From Humulus lupulus (Eukaryota; Streptophyta; Magnoliopsida; Rosales; Cannabaceae): a stretch of 64,000 bases of DNA. Below the pieces are notes generated by a model that saw only the letters and a list, made by a program, of their open reading frames with translations, made no database searches and was not told the DNA's origin. The position numbers and the translations under genes are program-made. Shown in pieces: positions 54,231-64,000 of this stretch (position 1 is the stretch's first letter; every line of letters starts with the position of its first letter). The stretch is taken from the NCBI RefSeq assembly GCF_963169125.1, contig NC_084795.1:145985766-146049765 (forward strand), in the 5' to 3' direction.

Positions 54231-56960
54231 GCGATCAGTTGACTTATTAATTCTCATTCCTTGTTGTATGTCTAGTTGAATGAGTTCGGTGCTACGTATC
54301 TCCTTAAAGAGACAAATTTTTGGCACATACTTTATGTTTGTCACACCATGGGGCATGAGATTTTAGTGCTTGCCGGAAAATCGATAACTTCCTGGAGAAG
54401 GGTTAGAGTACTATTGGTAAAAGGTTTACAATAGAGTTGTTTGAGCTCGTCATATGAGCATTATGATATGATCACGAGTAAGGATTAATCTGTTAAAAAA
54501 GGGAGAACCATGGATTGTAAGAGACGGTGGTAACATCAAGATTTGAAAGGGAAGGACTTGGTTGCGTCTACGGGATGCCTAGATATTGTGGTAGGTACCA
54601 CTTGGACTATATTAGTTAGACTGAATGGGAACTGAATTGGCGAGTAAGGTTTCAGACGGGTGCACAAAGAATCGTTGAGTACGCGACGTGATTAAGGTAT
54701 ACATAGAATCGGTATCAGGGACATCATGAAGAACGATATTGGTTTAGTAGGAAGAATTAATGGTTCAGTTGAAGAGGTATTTGATTGGAGGATTGATTGG
54801 ACATAACATCTCATCATGGGACACGCCAACACCGTTTGCTAAGAATGAAGGGTTCAATTTCTCAGTTGCAAGAAAGGACAATGTTCTTAGGAATTGATCT
54901 TCGATCTGGTTATTACCAGCTGAGGATCAAGGAAAGAGACATTTTAGGAATTACTTCTTGCACCAAGTAGGATGTGATGGATTATTAGTGAAGGTTCTTA
55001 GCTGACTAACGTTCCAACGACACAGGTAAGTTCAATAAGCAGAAATGGTACAGGAGTGACATGAACAAGCCATATTCAGAATTGGGTAGGGATAGGTTGG
55101 TCTACTTCTAGTTAGAAGTAGAATGTGAATGACCACTTCATTGATGATACTGAGACTAAGGAAGTTGGGTTATAGGTAAGGTTCCAGAAGAAGTAAGCTC
55201 TAATTTCTCCAAGGATATTCAAGGTCACATTATAGGAAGTGGTGGGATCATGTATGAAGGAATTTAGCTAGAAGCCACAAAGAAATTACCAAAGAACGCT
55301 TGAGGGGTGAGAAGTACAGTGAGATTGGTAAGACCCATCAGCTACTACTTGAAGCATCTTCGAAGACAGCCATACCCAAGATTGAGGTAACACAAGAACC
55401 TTAAGTTTGTCTGAATGGATAGTTTCATACTGGATTTCCAAAAGATAGAATAAGGGTTGTTTAGCACACTATGGTATCAGAATGTGTATGCGGTGGACTG
55501 ATACTGGAGGACGGTGTGATGGATATACTATCCTTGCTTAAGACATGGAACTATGGGGTGGTGCGTCGAAGACAAGGGTGTGCCTGTTTACAGAACAAAA
55601 ATAATGGTTGTTTGTGCTTCATGATAGATGAAGGGATAAGAACACAAATGTTCTACACGAGGCGTTAGGTTGACGGTAATGCTAGATAACCACGGTTAGG
55701 GTGCGGTGCGGCGCCTATGGAATAGTAGTGTGTGCAATAGTACGAGGAATTAAAGTGTTTGATCACTCATAGAGGAATAATCATGAGACTAATGCCCTAG
55801 TAGGAATTAATAGGTGATCCACATTGGAAACCCTTGATTGTATAGAGAAAGTTAACATGGGAGCTAACATCCTGAGTTGGAAAGATCTGTGCCAGTTGGA
55901 TAAGACACCACAGTTTACAATAAAGTCAGAAAAAGTAGCAACCAATATTGGTATAGAACCTGTAGTTGATAGTTGGCAGATATACCTCTACGAACAATGA
56001 AATATAGAAAGAAGATCTTGTAGGAATGGTTCAGATTCCTACCATTTTAGTATGAACGGGTTAAGATATGAAGATCAAATGAGTGATTCGATGGAACCTG
56101 GTGTGGAGGTGGAGATTCTAGATGAGTGTTGTATTACCTCCTTATGAATATTGAATCCAGGAATTTGAATGGATGTTAAGAGCAAAAATTTGTGTACTGG
56201 AAGGAAAAAGGGTATTGTGGTGGATCGTAAGGGTGGGCGGCATTAGACTGTAGGTAAGATAATTGGATATGAAAAGTTGTGACTCAACAGATTGGGTTAA
56301 CACATCTTGGTTCGTATGAATGGGTATCACAATAACGAGTATGGGCGAAGGAAGATCGTATGTCTCCGTGGGACACCGAAATGAGAGACAGGGAATATTG
56401 TAGTTCAGAATTGGTTCGGGGAAACCAATGAAGTTATTGGGATCATTACGGCATAAGTGTCTGCCTATTTAAAAGAACATAAGGCTACGCAAATTTTAAG
56501 CATGGAGACACGGAGTTCTAGGATGGGGGACTTTGTATTTCTCCGAGTATTGTGGATTAGAAGGGATAAAATATTTTGAGGAAGAAAGAGGAGTTTTAAC
56601 TGCCGATTTAATAGACTTTCGAGGTCTTACCAAGGACTAGGCCAGAGGCCTACATATTAGCCTTACCCTAGCATGGGTGGTGGCTCATAAAGTGTTACTG
56701 GTGCCAATGTCAAGGAAAGAAGTGTTAAGTATTACTACTGATGGGGCGAGGGGACCCTAGAATTTTAGTGAGAGTTAATGCACAAGGAAAAGCCAATGAA
56801 ATTATGGTAAATAAGATAAAGTCTTTTAGAATAAGACTGTCATTCTAGTGAGAGTGTTACTAAGGGGTAAAATGGTAAAGGACTAGACTCTGTGGCTATA
56901 GTTAGATTCATGGGATTTGTGTTTCGAGGTGTTTGAATAAATTTCGAGGATGAAATTCCA
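54231..56960 (+). pseudogene. Chromovirus pol, heavily decayed
   Basis: The RT region at about 54780-54960 has WDTPTPFAKNEG and DLRSGYYQLRIKERDI (the conserved block before the RT active site). The integrase tail near 56525-56680 has MGDFVFLRV and a TFEVLPR-like GPFEVL block. The catalytic YVDD, RNase H and the integrase DDE triad cannot be recognised by eye. No frame longer than about 75 codons remains. A chromodomain could not be found. The final CGAGGATGAAATTCC just before the polypurine tract is usual in this lineage. Confidence 0.6.
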
Positions 56961-56962
56961 AT

Positions 56963-56973
56963 AAGGAGGGGAT
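56963..56973 (+). promoter_or_regulatory. Polypurine tract of chromovirus
   Basis: AAGGAGGGGAT lies just before the 3' LTR start at 56977. Confidence 0.7.
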
Positions 56974-57782
56974 TGTTGTAATGATTCGAATTCACCGTTA
57001 AGGCTAAGTGCCTGGAAGGCATAATGGGATATACATTTTGGATTAATTGAATTAATGTGTGACTACGTGGCATACATGATTTATATGATGATATGGATTT
57101 AAATGCATGTTTATGTGTATTAAATATGCGTGTGGGCCCATTCTTGATAGTAAGGGCATTTTTGTAATATTGGCCCATCGCGGGCATAAACATGATTGTA
57201 TGTGTGTAAATGATTGGGACGACATTATTATGTGGATATATTTGCGGTATTCGGCCCGAGGCGATCCTAGTGAGCGGATTTGTAGAATAGTCACAACAGG
57301 GTTTAATACCCGGCTCAGGGTGAGCCTAGGGGTATTTTGGGAAACTTAATATATATTTGGGATTTATCGAGTAACGAGCAAGTATTTGGTGATTAGTTGG
57401 GAATGTCGAGATTAATTGGGAATTTGCAGGACGACTTGAGGAATTAGCGGGAAACGGGGCAAATGACCATTTTGCCCTTATGGGAAATAAAAGGGCTGAG
57501 TTATCACTAAGGGTGTTTTGGTCTTTCGAGATTAAGGATAGATTTAGGCTGGGAAGTATGTGGAAACAAGAAGGATGGACTTAGGCAGCTGGGTGGCATG
57601 AGAAACTATAGGAAACCAGGGGAAGTCAAAAGGAAGGAACTCTCTCTCTCTCTCACGGTTCCCTCTCCTCCTCCTGAATACTTAGGCAATCTTGGAGAAT
57701 TGTTTCAGCAGCTAGGAAATTGAAGCTAGGAATAGGTAGAGCAAGTCAAGGGGAGTCAAATTCGCAGTAGAGGTAAGATTCT

Positions 57783-59131
57783 TGTGGATGCTCAAAATTT
57801 CATGCTTGTAAAAGACCCAAAGTACATGCTCAGGTCCAATGAATGCCTAAATATATGGTTGAGCTGAGGTGGCCTTGGGTCACCATCGCCTCGCGCATCT
57901 GCCCATATGGCCCAACGTCTCCTGTGGCTGCCCAGATGGCCTCGCACCTCGTGAGGGTGGCATGCACCTCGGACACCTTGCGCGCCTAGGAATTTTGCAA
58001 GGTCATACCATCCCGGAGGCCCACGGGTGCCTTGCGTGCGCGTATGAATGCCTCGCGTGCCCAGGTGACTCGCGAGGCCCCTCCGTCTCGCACGCCCCTA
58101 CTGGCGCGCGCATGCCTCGCATGCCTAGGCGTCTCGTGAGGCCCCTCCGTCTCGCACGCCCTCGCTGGTGCGCACATGCCTCGCGTGCCTAGGCGTTTCG
58201 CGAGGCCCCTCTGTCTCGCACCCCCCTGCTGGCACGCACACGCCTTGCGTTCCCAGGTGTCTCGCGAGGCCCCTCTGTCTCGCACGCCCCTGCTGGCACG
58301 CACACACCTCGAGTGCCTAGGCGTCTCGCGAGGTCCCTCCGTCTCACACGCCCCTGCTGGCCAGCACACGCCTCGCGTACCCAGGCGTCTCGCGAGGCCC
58401 CTCCGTATCGAAAGCCCCTGCTGGTCCGCACACGCCTCACGTGCCCAGGCATCTCGCGAGGCCCCTCCGTCTCACACTCCCCTACTGGAAAGCACACGCC
58501 TTGTGTGCCCTGGCGTCTCGCGAGGCCCCTCCGTCTCGCACGCCCTTGCTGGCACGCACACGCCTCGCGTGCCTAGGCGTCTCACGAGGCCGCACATGAG
58601 CGCGCACACATGAGCGCCTCGCGAGGCCTCTACGTCTCGCACGCCCATAGTGCCTCGCGTCTGTGTTGCCTTAACGGCCCTATTGCATTCTATGCCCACC
58701 TCGTTGAAAGGGCCCTACGTCACTTGGTGGGGTTGGGGCCACCAATGAGATACCCCCTCTTCAATTAGCCGGTTGGGACCACTTACACAGAGGCCAACCA
58801 GAGATGTTGTCCAAGGTGGCCCACAAGAGTCAAGAAATACGAACATGGTACCTTTAAAGGGGTACATACCTGTCTGCATAGATGAAGGCACAGACCAGGC
58901 ACCTGTACTCGACAAGTAGTGGTGATAAGGGGTAGTACGAAGAGTGGCGGCACCACTTCCACACCCCTGACCATGTACTGGAGCCAACACCACTACCCCT
59001 GAGACCACTCTCCTGACAGTGTACTTGCGTACCATCTAGTCCCCTGGACCACAATGTATCAGGGGCCATTAGAGCCCACTATAAAAGGAACCACACTTTC
59101 ACATGGAAGGGGGTTTGAAAAAACACTGTAG
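57783..59131 (+). repeat. 5' LTR, truncated, with minisatellite
   Basis: TATAAAA box at 59080-59086. It matches the 3' LTR up to about 59125. Frames at 57869-58613 and on the minus strand are readings of the array. Confidence 0.85.
58069..58580 (+). repeat. 64-bp minisatellite, 8 units, in 5' LTR
   Basis: Eight exact-length 64-base units, each starting at or near the palindrome CTCGCGAG, continuing GCCCCTCCGTCTCGCACGCC and ending CCTAGGCGT or CCCAGGCGT. Units are about 80-90% alike by eye. Very CpG-rich. Confidence 0.92.
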
Positions 59132-59132
59132 C

Positions 59133-61243
59133 CTACACCCCCCTCTTCTTCCTATTTGATGAGGCAAAAATTTTTGCCAAGGCCTTTTCTAGCCTAGACC
59201 TGGTCTCGACCCTCTCGAGCTCCTGGACTCGAGCCGCAAGACGGTCCCTCTCGGTATTCGACGCAGAAAGGTTGCGAGCCGAGTCGGCAAACCGCTGAGC
59301 CATGGTATAGGCCTGCATAAGGAAGATAACAATAACAATGATAAGTAACAAAAAAAAAAGGGGAATAAAAAAAGATAAGGCCGACACAAGATGCATGAAC
59401 TCACCCAAGCAGTAGTGCGCGTAAGAGTCTCCCCAAGATCTGACATGGCGAAACTCCCAAGACCACTCCAATCAGCTTCGGGGAGGTCTGAGGCGATCTG
59501 GACATACCGCCGCCTGTAAAAGGCCGCCATGCGACCCACCCAGGGTGCCCCTTCTGAGCCAAGGGTACCTGGCTGGGTAAGGACAGATGACCCACTTGCC
59601 GAAACAGGAGGGGGCGCAGGAAGATCGGAAAAATGAGCCCCGGGTAGATCAAGAGGGGGTGCAGGAAGATTGGGAAAGTAAGCCCCCGATGGACCGGGGT
59701 CGAGGGGAGCCTGAGGAAAAGCGTCAAAGTCCGCGGGGTCGGGGCAAACAAAATGCCCCAGCATGGTCTGTTGACCTTGGGATTGGGAAGCCATGTCAGG
59801 ATTGAAAGGAAAAAAGGGAGGACATCCCCCGGGGGACAAAGATAGCTGGTAAGGTTTCCCGTGTCCAAGGGAGACTCCCTCCGGCACACACTCAGCCTCA
59901 CCTTCACCCGAACGAGGCTTAGCCGAGGTAGCCTTCATCTTCTTTGACCCAGGATCTGAAACCGGGGACAGCTTGTGAAAGTTGAGTTTTTCTACAGTGA
60001 ATAGGTATGTAGCCTTTCTCATGGCGGGGTCAGCACTGACGAGTTTGTTCACGACGTTCGCCTTCGACCCAACAACTGCAGGTATGGCGAACTGCTATGC
60101 ACGATCCACACCATTGCTGACACAAACATAAGTTATAAAACAATAAGTTTAAAAAAAAAAAGAAGAAAGGGAGGCTTGAGGTACTTACTAGGAGCAGAAC
60201 GGAAGTGCTCACGAACAGAAAGAGGGCTTTTCACAAAGAAAAAGTCTTGCTTCCAGGACCCCGGGTTGGACACTGTGCCATCTATCAAAGGGACTTCAGT
60301 ATTGGATTTTTGCAGGAAATAAAAGCCCTTGGATTTGGGAGACGGCATGATATTGTACAAGAAATGCACCTCTTGGGCCGTAGGAGCACGTTTGACAAGT
60401 TCCATAAACGCGATAAAGAGGTAGCTCAAGGTCAGCCAACTATTGGGTGCCAGTTGAAGTGGAGCGAGGTCAAAATAGTTGAGAACCGCAACGAAGAATG
60501 GGTGTAATGGGATTGTACCACCCGCCTTCAGGATATGCTCACTAAGGGCCACGAAGCCAGTATTGGTGCAGTCAGCCCGACACTTGTCCGAAGGGGCGTA
60601 TAATGCGTACTCCGGGGAACACGATAGTGCTCTACAATTTCCATCAATTTATTTTCAGACACGTGGGACACTAGGGTGGATGCCAATAGGGGGAATCGTC
60701 TCGGTCATTAACGGACACCTGTCATCGTCCTCTCTTTGGCATATCTGCAAAACCAAAAGAAAAAGGTGAGGAGGAGACATGACACTTGACCCTCCATTTT
60801 CTCTTCCTAGGAAGAGTCTTCCACCGGGGCACCGGCTGCGGAAGCGCTAAGCTAGGGAAGATCGAAAATAAGGGCTGAAGAGAAGCAAGAGTGGCCCCAT
60901 GACAGTCATCAGGCAAGGATGGGCTAGAAGGCTTAGGCGGAAGATGTCCCTCCATAAAATCCAACTCCCCCTGCAAATCTAAAAGGGTCACCCTAAGGCT
61001 CGCTACATGGTCACTAAGGTCAGGAGGGAAAGGTACTCCGTCTCCTCTCAACACCGAGTCAATTTCGCTCTCTACCACCCAAATTTTACGCCTAAGTTCA
61101 GCCATGTGCTCAAGATGACGAATACGGGCTTGCCTTAAGGTGTCATGGTCATGGTAAGGATTTTCCTCAGGGGACTCTAAGTCTGAAGACAAGTCAACAA
61201 ACTCAACCCCCGGAGGAATGCCGGATGGACCTTCACTTGCCAT
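59133..61243 (-). pseudogene. Antisense ORF of derivative 3 (PF04195-like), best preserved
   Basis: Start at 61243 (MASEGPSGIPPGVEFVDL). The exon 1 frame is open to about 60722 (helical, LRKIWVVESEIDS, MEGHLPPKPSS). The conserved domain at 60552-60190 has HPFFVAVLNYFDLAPLQLAP, SWLTLSYLFIAF, QEVHFLYNIMPSPKSKGFYF and GSWKQDFFFVKSPLSVREHF, then a GTAAGT donor at 60188. The next exon, about 60110-59406, is open (proline/aspartate-rich, SDLGETLTRTTAW, donor GTGAGT). The last exon, 59310-59133, has a coiled-coil start and runs into the LTR junction, so the C-terminus is truncated. The border between exon 1 and the domain exon is unclear: the best GT-AG pair gives only 46 bases. Role unknown. Confidence 0.7.
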
Positions 61244-61848
61244 GAGACCTCGTCCCGAAAGCAAAAAGGGTTCACATATAAATGGAAGGATTGCTACAAA
61301 ACACAAAGGAATGGGCTCAAAACCTCTAGGTACAAATGCTCTAAATGACCCACTGCGAGATAGGAATAAAGGGGCATGCATCAAGGCTATCCCACGACGA
61401 GCTCAGGCCAAAGTACCCTATCTCGAGTGGCACTAATTTGGACCCAATAAACATAAGGGAGGAGAAAAGTATACCTCAAGCAAGTAAAATTGGGCGCTGA
61501 CGTGGTGTAAAGGAGGTCGAGGGCCAAAAGCGCCGTCACAGTCAAATAGAGGCAAGTGGCTGAAAGTACGCGTCTGTAAAAATAAACAGAAAAGATGTGT
61601 TAGCCTTCAAATATGTGAAGGGATATAAACATAACGAAAATTAGCTCGAATATATATAAAAAAAAGAGAGGAAACAATAGCAAAAGTGAGGTTGTGGGGG
61701 ATTGAACCCTTTACCTCTTGAAAAGAGCAAGAATCTAAATGCCACTAAGCTAAGGAGATGAAGTGTAAATAATAAGCTTGGCATGAAGGCCTATTTATAA
61801 GAATCAAAGAGAAGAGTCTACCAGAGCACCTAAAGGTCCTCTCCTAGA
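61244..61848 (-). promoter_or_regulatory. Antisense promoter and leader with tRNA-like part
   Basis: Minus-strand TATAAATA at 61799-61792. The A-box-like TAGCTTAGTGG is at 61752-61742 and the B-box-like GGTTCAATCCC at 61708-61698. Same order and spacing as in 48718-49299. Confidence 0.5.
61698..61752 (-). ncRNA. tRNA-like A-box/B-box segment, second copy
   Basis: Same block as 49149-49203: TAGCTTAGTGG, a CTCTTTTCAAGAGG hairpin, GGTTCAATCCC. It diverges between the boxes while keeping both boxes. Confidence 0.45.
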
Positions 61849-61860
61849 CTGGGGGGAAAG
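61849..61860 (+). promoter_or_regulatory. Polypurine tract
   Basis: CTGGGGGGAAAG directly precedes the 3' LTR. Confidence 0.75.
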
Positions 61861-63402
61861 TGTGGATGCTCAAAATTTCATGCTTGTAAAAGACCCAAAG
61901 TACATGCTCAGGTCCAATGAACGCCTAAATATATGGTTGAGCTGAGGTGGCCTCTGCCCATATGGCCCAGCGTCTCTTGCGGCTGCCCAGATGGCCTCGC
62001 GCCTTGTGAGGGTGGAATGCACCTCGGACTCCTTGCGCGCCTAGGAATTTTGCAAGGCCGCACCATCCCGGAGGCCCACGAGTGCCTTGCGCGCACGTAT
62101 GAACGCCTCGCGTGCCTAGGCAACTCGCGAGGCCCCTCTGTATCGGACGCCCCTGCTGGCCCGAGCACGCCTTGCGTGCCAAGGCGTCTCGCGAGGCCCC
62201 TCCGTCTCGCACGCCCCCGCTGGCGTGCACACGCCTCGTGTGCCCAGGCGTCTAGCGAGGCCCCTCCGTCTCTCATGCCCCTGCTGGCCCGCACACGCCT
62301 CGCATGCCCAGGTGTCTCGCGAGGCCCCTCCGTCTCACACGCCCCTACTGGCACGCACATGCCTCAGTGCCCAGGCGCCTCGCAAGGCCCCTTTGTCTCG
62401 CACGCCTCTATTGGCACGCACACGCCTCGCGTACCCAGGCGTCTCACGAGGCCCCTCCGTCTCGCAAGCCCCTGTTGGCCCGCACACGCTTCGCGTGGCC
62501 AGGCGTCTCCCGAGGCCCCTCCGTCTCGCACGCTCTTGTTGGCCCGCACACGCCTCGCGTGGCCAGGCGTCTCACGAGACCCCTCCGTCTCGCACGCCCC
62601 TGCTGGTACGCACACGCCTCACATGCCCTGGCATCTCGTGAGGCCCCTCCGTCTCGCACGTCCTTGCTGACACGTACACGCTTCGCGTGCCTAGGCGTCT
62701 CGCGAGGTCGCACATGAGCGCGCACACATGAGCGCCTCGCGAGGCCTCTACGTCTCACACGCCCATCGTGCCTCGCGTCTGTGTTGCCTCACTGGACCTA
62801 TTGCATGCTATGCCCACCTCGTTGAAAGGGCCCTACATCACTTGGTGGGGTTGGGGCCACCAATGAGATACCCCCTCTTCAGTTAGCCAGTTGGGACCAC
62901 TTACACGGAGGCTAACCAGAGATGTTGTCCAAGGTGGCCCACAAGAGTCAAGAAATACGAACATGGTACCTTTAAGGGGGTACATACCTGTCTGCATAGA
63001 TGAAGGCACAGACCTGACACCTGTACTCGACAAGTAGTGGTGATAAGGGGTAGTACGAAGAGTGGCGGCACCACTTCCACACCCCTGACCATGTACTGGA
63101 GCCAACACCACTACCCCTGAGACCACTCTCCTGACAATGTACTTGCGTACCATCTGGTCCCCTGGACCACAATGTATCAGGGGCCATTAGAGCCCACTAT
63201 AAAAGGAACCACACTTCCACATGGAAGCGGGTTGGAAAAATCACTGTAGCACTACACCATCAGAAATACAAATTCAGTTCACCATTTTCCTTCTGCAAGT
63301 GTTCTTTGAGTTTCCAATTAGATCTTTGAAGTTTTTCTTTTGATAATCTCTACATTTCTATTTTTCTACCTTAACTTGGTTGACGAGTTCCCACCCTAAA
63401 AA
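61861..63402 (+). repeat. 3' LTR of derivative 3
   Basis: 1542 bp, starts TGTGGATGCTC and ends CCACCCTAAAAA where the sister family has CCACCGTCAACA, so the terminus is mutated. TATAAAA lies near 63200. It lacks a short segment near 61950 present in the 5' copy (57880-57900). Confidence 0.85.
62124..62698 (+). repeat. 64-bp minisatellite, 9 units, in 3' LTR
   Basis: Units start at 62124, 62188, 62252, 62316, 62379, 62443, 62507, 62571 and 62635 (one of 63 bases, the rest 64). Same unit as 58069-58580 but one more copy. Long frames on both strands here are repeat readings. Confidence 0.92.
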
Positions 63403-64000
63403 ATTCTCAATCTGAGTATTCTTGGAGAATTTCTATGATTAAGCTAGGTTGTGGCTGAGTAGGGTTCTAGTTTGGATTCTGAATTGGATTAAGGATTTGA
63501 TATGGATTTCAGGTTGTTTTACTGTTTAGGGTGTGTTGTTGAGAGTCCTAGACTCAATTCTAGCTATGGTGCATGTTTAAATTAAATTCTGGTGATTTTA
63601 GCTCGGATAAAATGCAGAAAGAAACTGAGTTTTCTGGGGGTTGTAGGGGAGTGCCGCGACCTTGTTCATGGGCGTTGCGGCCCACGTGGCCCTAGGAACC
63701 TGGGGGCTTTCTGTCTCATAGGCGCACTATGACCCTTAGGGCCAGGTCGTGGCCCGCATGCCTGAAGGGATTGGGGGTTGGCGCCTCTGATCAGGGGGCG
63801 CGCTATGACCCTCAGGATCAAGTCGCGGCCCACCCTAGCCAAATTAGGCTTTTGGGCTCGGGGATCTAAACCTAAGCGCTCGAGACGATTTAGTAAAAAT
63901 TGAGGTCCCGGAGGCTCGTATATTATTCCAAAGCTTTTAATTGGTTTAGGATATTAATGGTTATCCACTATCGCATTGTGACTAGGTTATCCCGCAAGGG

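Larger units (their letters stand above)
57783..63402 (+). mobile_element. Non-autonomous Tat derivative: antisense ORF only
   Basis: Perfect duplication ATTCT (57778-57782, 63403-63407). The 3' LTR is complete (61861-63402, 1542 bp). The 5' LTR (57783 to about 59131) breaks off shortly after its TATA region and joins straight to the last exon of the antisense ORF, so the LTR end, primer site, gag and spacer are deleted. It is related to 41219-50490 (LTRs begin TGTGGATGCTCAA; same antisense ORF type) but is a distinct subfamily. Confidence 0.88.
41089..64000 (+). mobile_element. Chromovirus-like Ty3/Gypsy element, runs off window
   Basis: The 5' LTR starts TGTAAGGACCC at 41089 inside the Tat antisense ORF and ends GGGCGTTACA at 52708. 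It is followed by an initiator-Met-type primer site. Gag and pol are badly decayed at 53000-56960. The 3' LTR starts at 56977 and is still unfinished at 64000. A full LTR would be about 2.3 kb (130 bp plus 2213 bp without the insertion), typical of Tekay/Del chromoviruses. Its own target duplication should begin with GAGCG (41084-41088) but the right end is outside the window. Each LTR has a nested Tat derivative. Confidence 0.8.
56977..64000 (+). repeat. Chromovirus 3' LTR, split, incomplete at window end
   Basis: 56977-57782 and 63408-64000 match 41089-41218 plus the stretch from 50496 on. The nested element at 57783-63402 separates them. The matching point in the 5' LTR at the window end is about 51800, so roughly 900 bp of LTR are missing. 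Confidence 0.8.

Noticed and set aside
57869..58613. Overlapping frames on both strands with SREAPPS or CETEGPRE repeats (also 61908-62758)
   Set aside because: They are readings of the 64-bp array; 64 is not a multiple of three, so the same motif appears in all frames.
58715..59069. Minus-strand frames with a near-identical copy at 62833-63187
   Set aside because: The match arises because both are the same part of the two LTRs; no domain or codon bias.

Overview
The window is nuclear DNA of a flowering plant, most likely a dicot, although the sequence does not name the species. It is a transposon graveyard. It holds nested Ty1/Copia and Ty3/Gypsy LTR retrotransposons with exact target-site duplications, remnants of two host-type genes (a cationic amino acid transporter and a FAR1-related, transposase-derived gene), and a very AT-rich cluster of small related open frames that I do not recognise. 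I see no rRNA, CRISPR or prokaryotic signal and no intact canonical tRNA.

Layout. 1-5350: decayed Copia elements on the minus strand, nested three deep (an outer Copia, a shortened Copia at 445-2589 inside its reverse transcriptase, and a 594-bp solo LTR at 1981-2574 inside the LTR of the shortened one). 5956-6297: the last two exons of a CAT-type amino acid transporter. About 6450-9327: the 3' part of a Tat-lineage Gypsy element. 9355-10323: C-terminal half of a FAR1/FRS gene, broken. 10400-13250: AT-rich tandem repeats, about 235 bp per unit in the clean part. 13833 to about 30290: probably one long chromovirus-type LTR, split by a 606-bp solo LTR (15998-16603) and by a 12.5-kb Tat element with both LTRs (17513-30035, duplication ATAGT). 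30291-38507: AT-rich cluster with at least seven related small minus-strand frames, some open and some broken. 38508-41088: 3' part of another Tat element in the opposite orientation. 41089 to beyond 64000: a chromovirus-like Gypsy element with LTRs of about 2.3 kb. Each of its LTRs carries a different but related non-autonomous Tat derivative (41219-50490 and 57783-63402).

How the parts work together. The Tat-type elements share one architecture. The LTR promoter reads gag-pol on one strand. On the opposite strand, starting upstream of the 3' LTR, there is a separate TATA promoter and an intron-containing ORF resembling the putative gypsy-type transposon family (Pfam PF04195 as I recall it). 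When gag-pol is lost this antisense ORF remains: 41219-50490 keeps only gag and protease plus the antisense ORF, and 57783-63402 keeps only the antisense ORF. In these two derivatives the antisense leader also contains a tRNA-like stretch with A-box and B-box motifs. Their LTRs contain GC-rich minisatellites that differ in copy number between the two LTRs of one element.

Nearly every coding region has stops, frameshifts or truncations. The only frames that look open from start to stop are small unknown ORFs (13459-13668, 33890-34267, 36139-36486), and I cannot tell whether they are expressed. All domain and family calls are by eye, without database searches.
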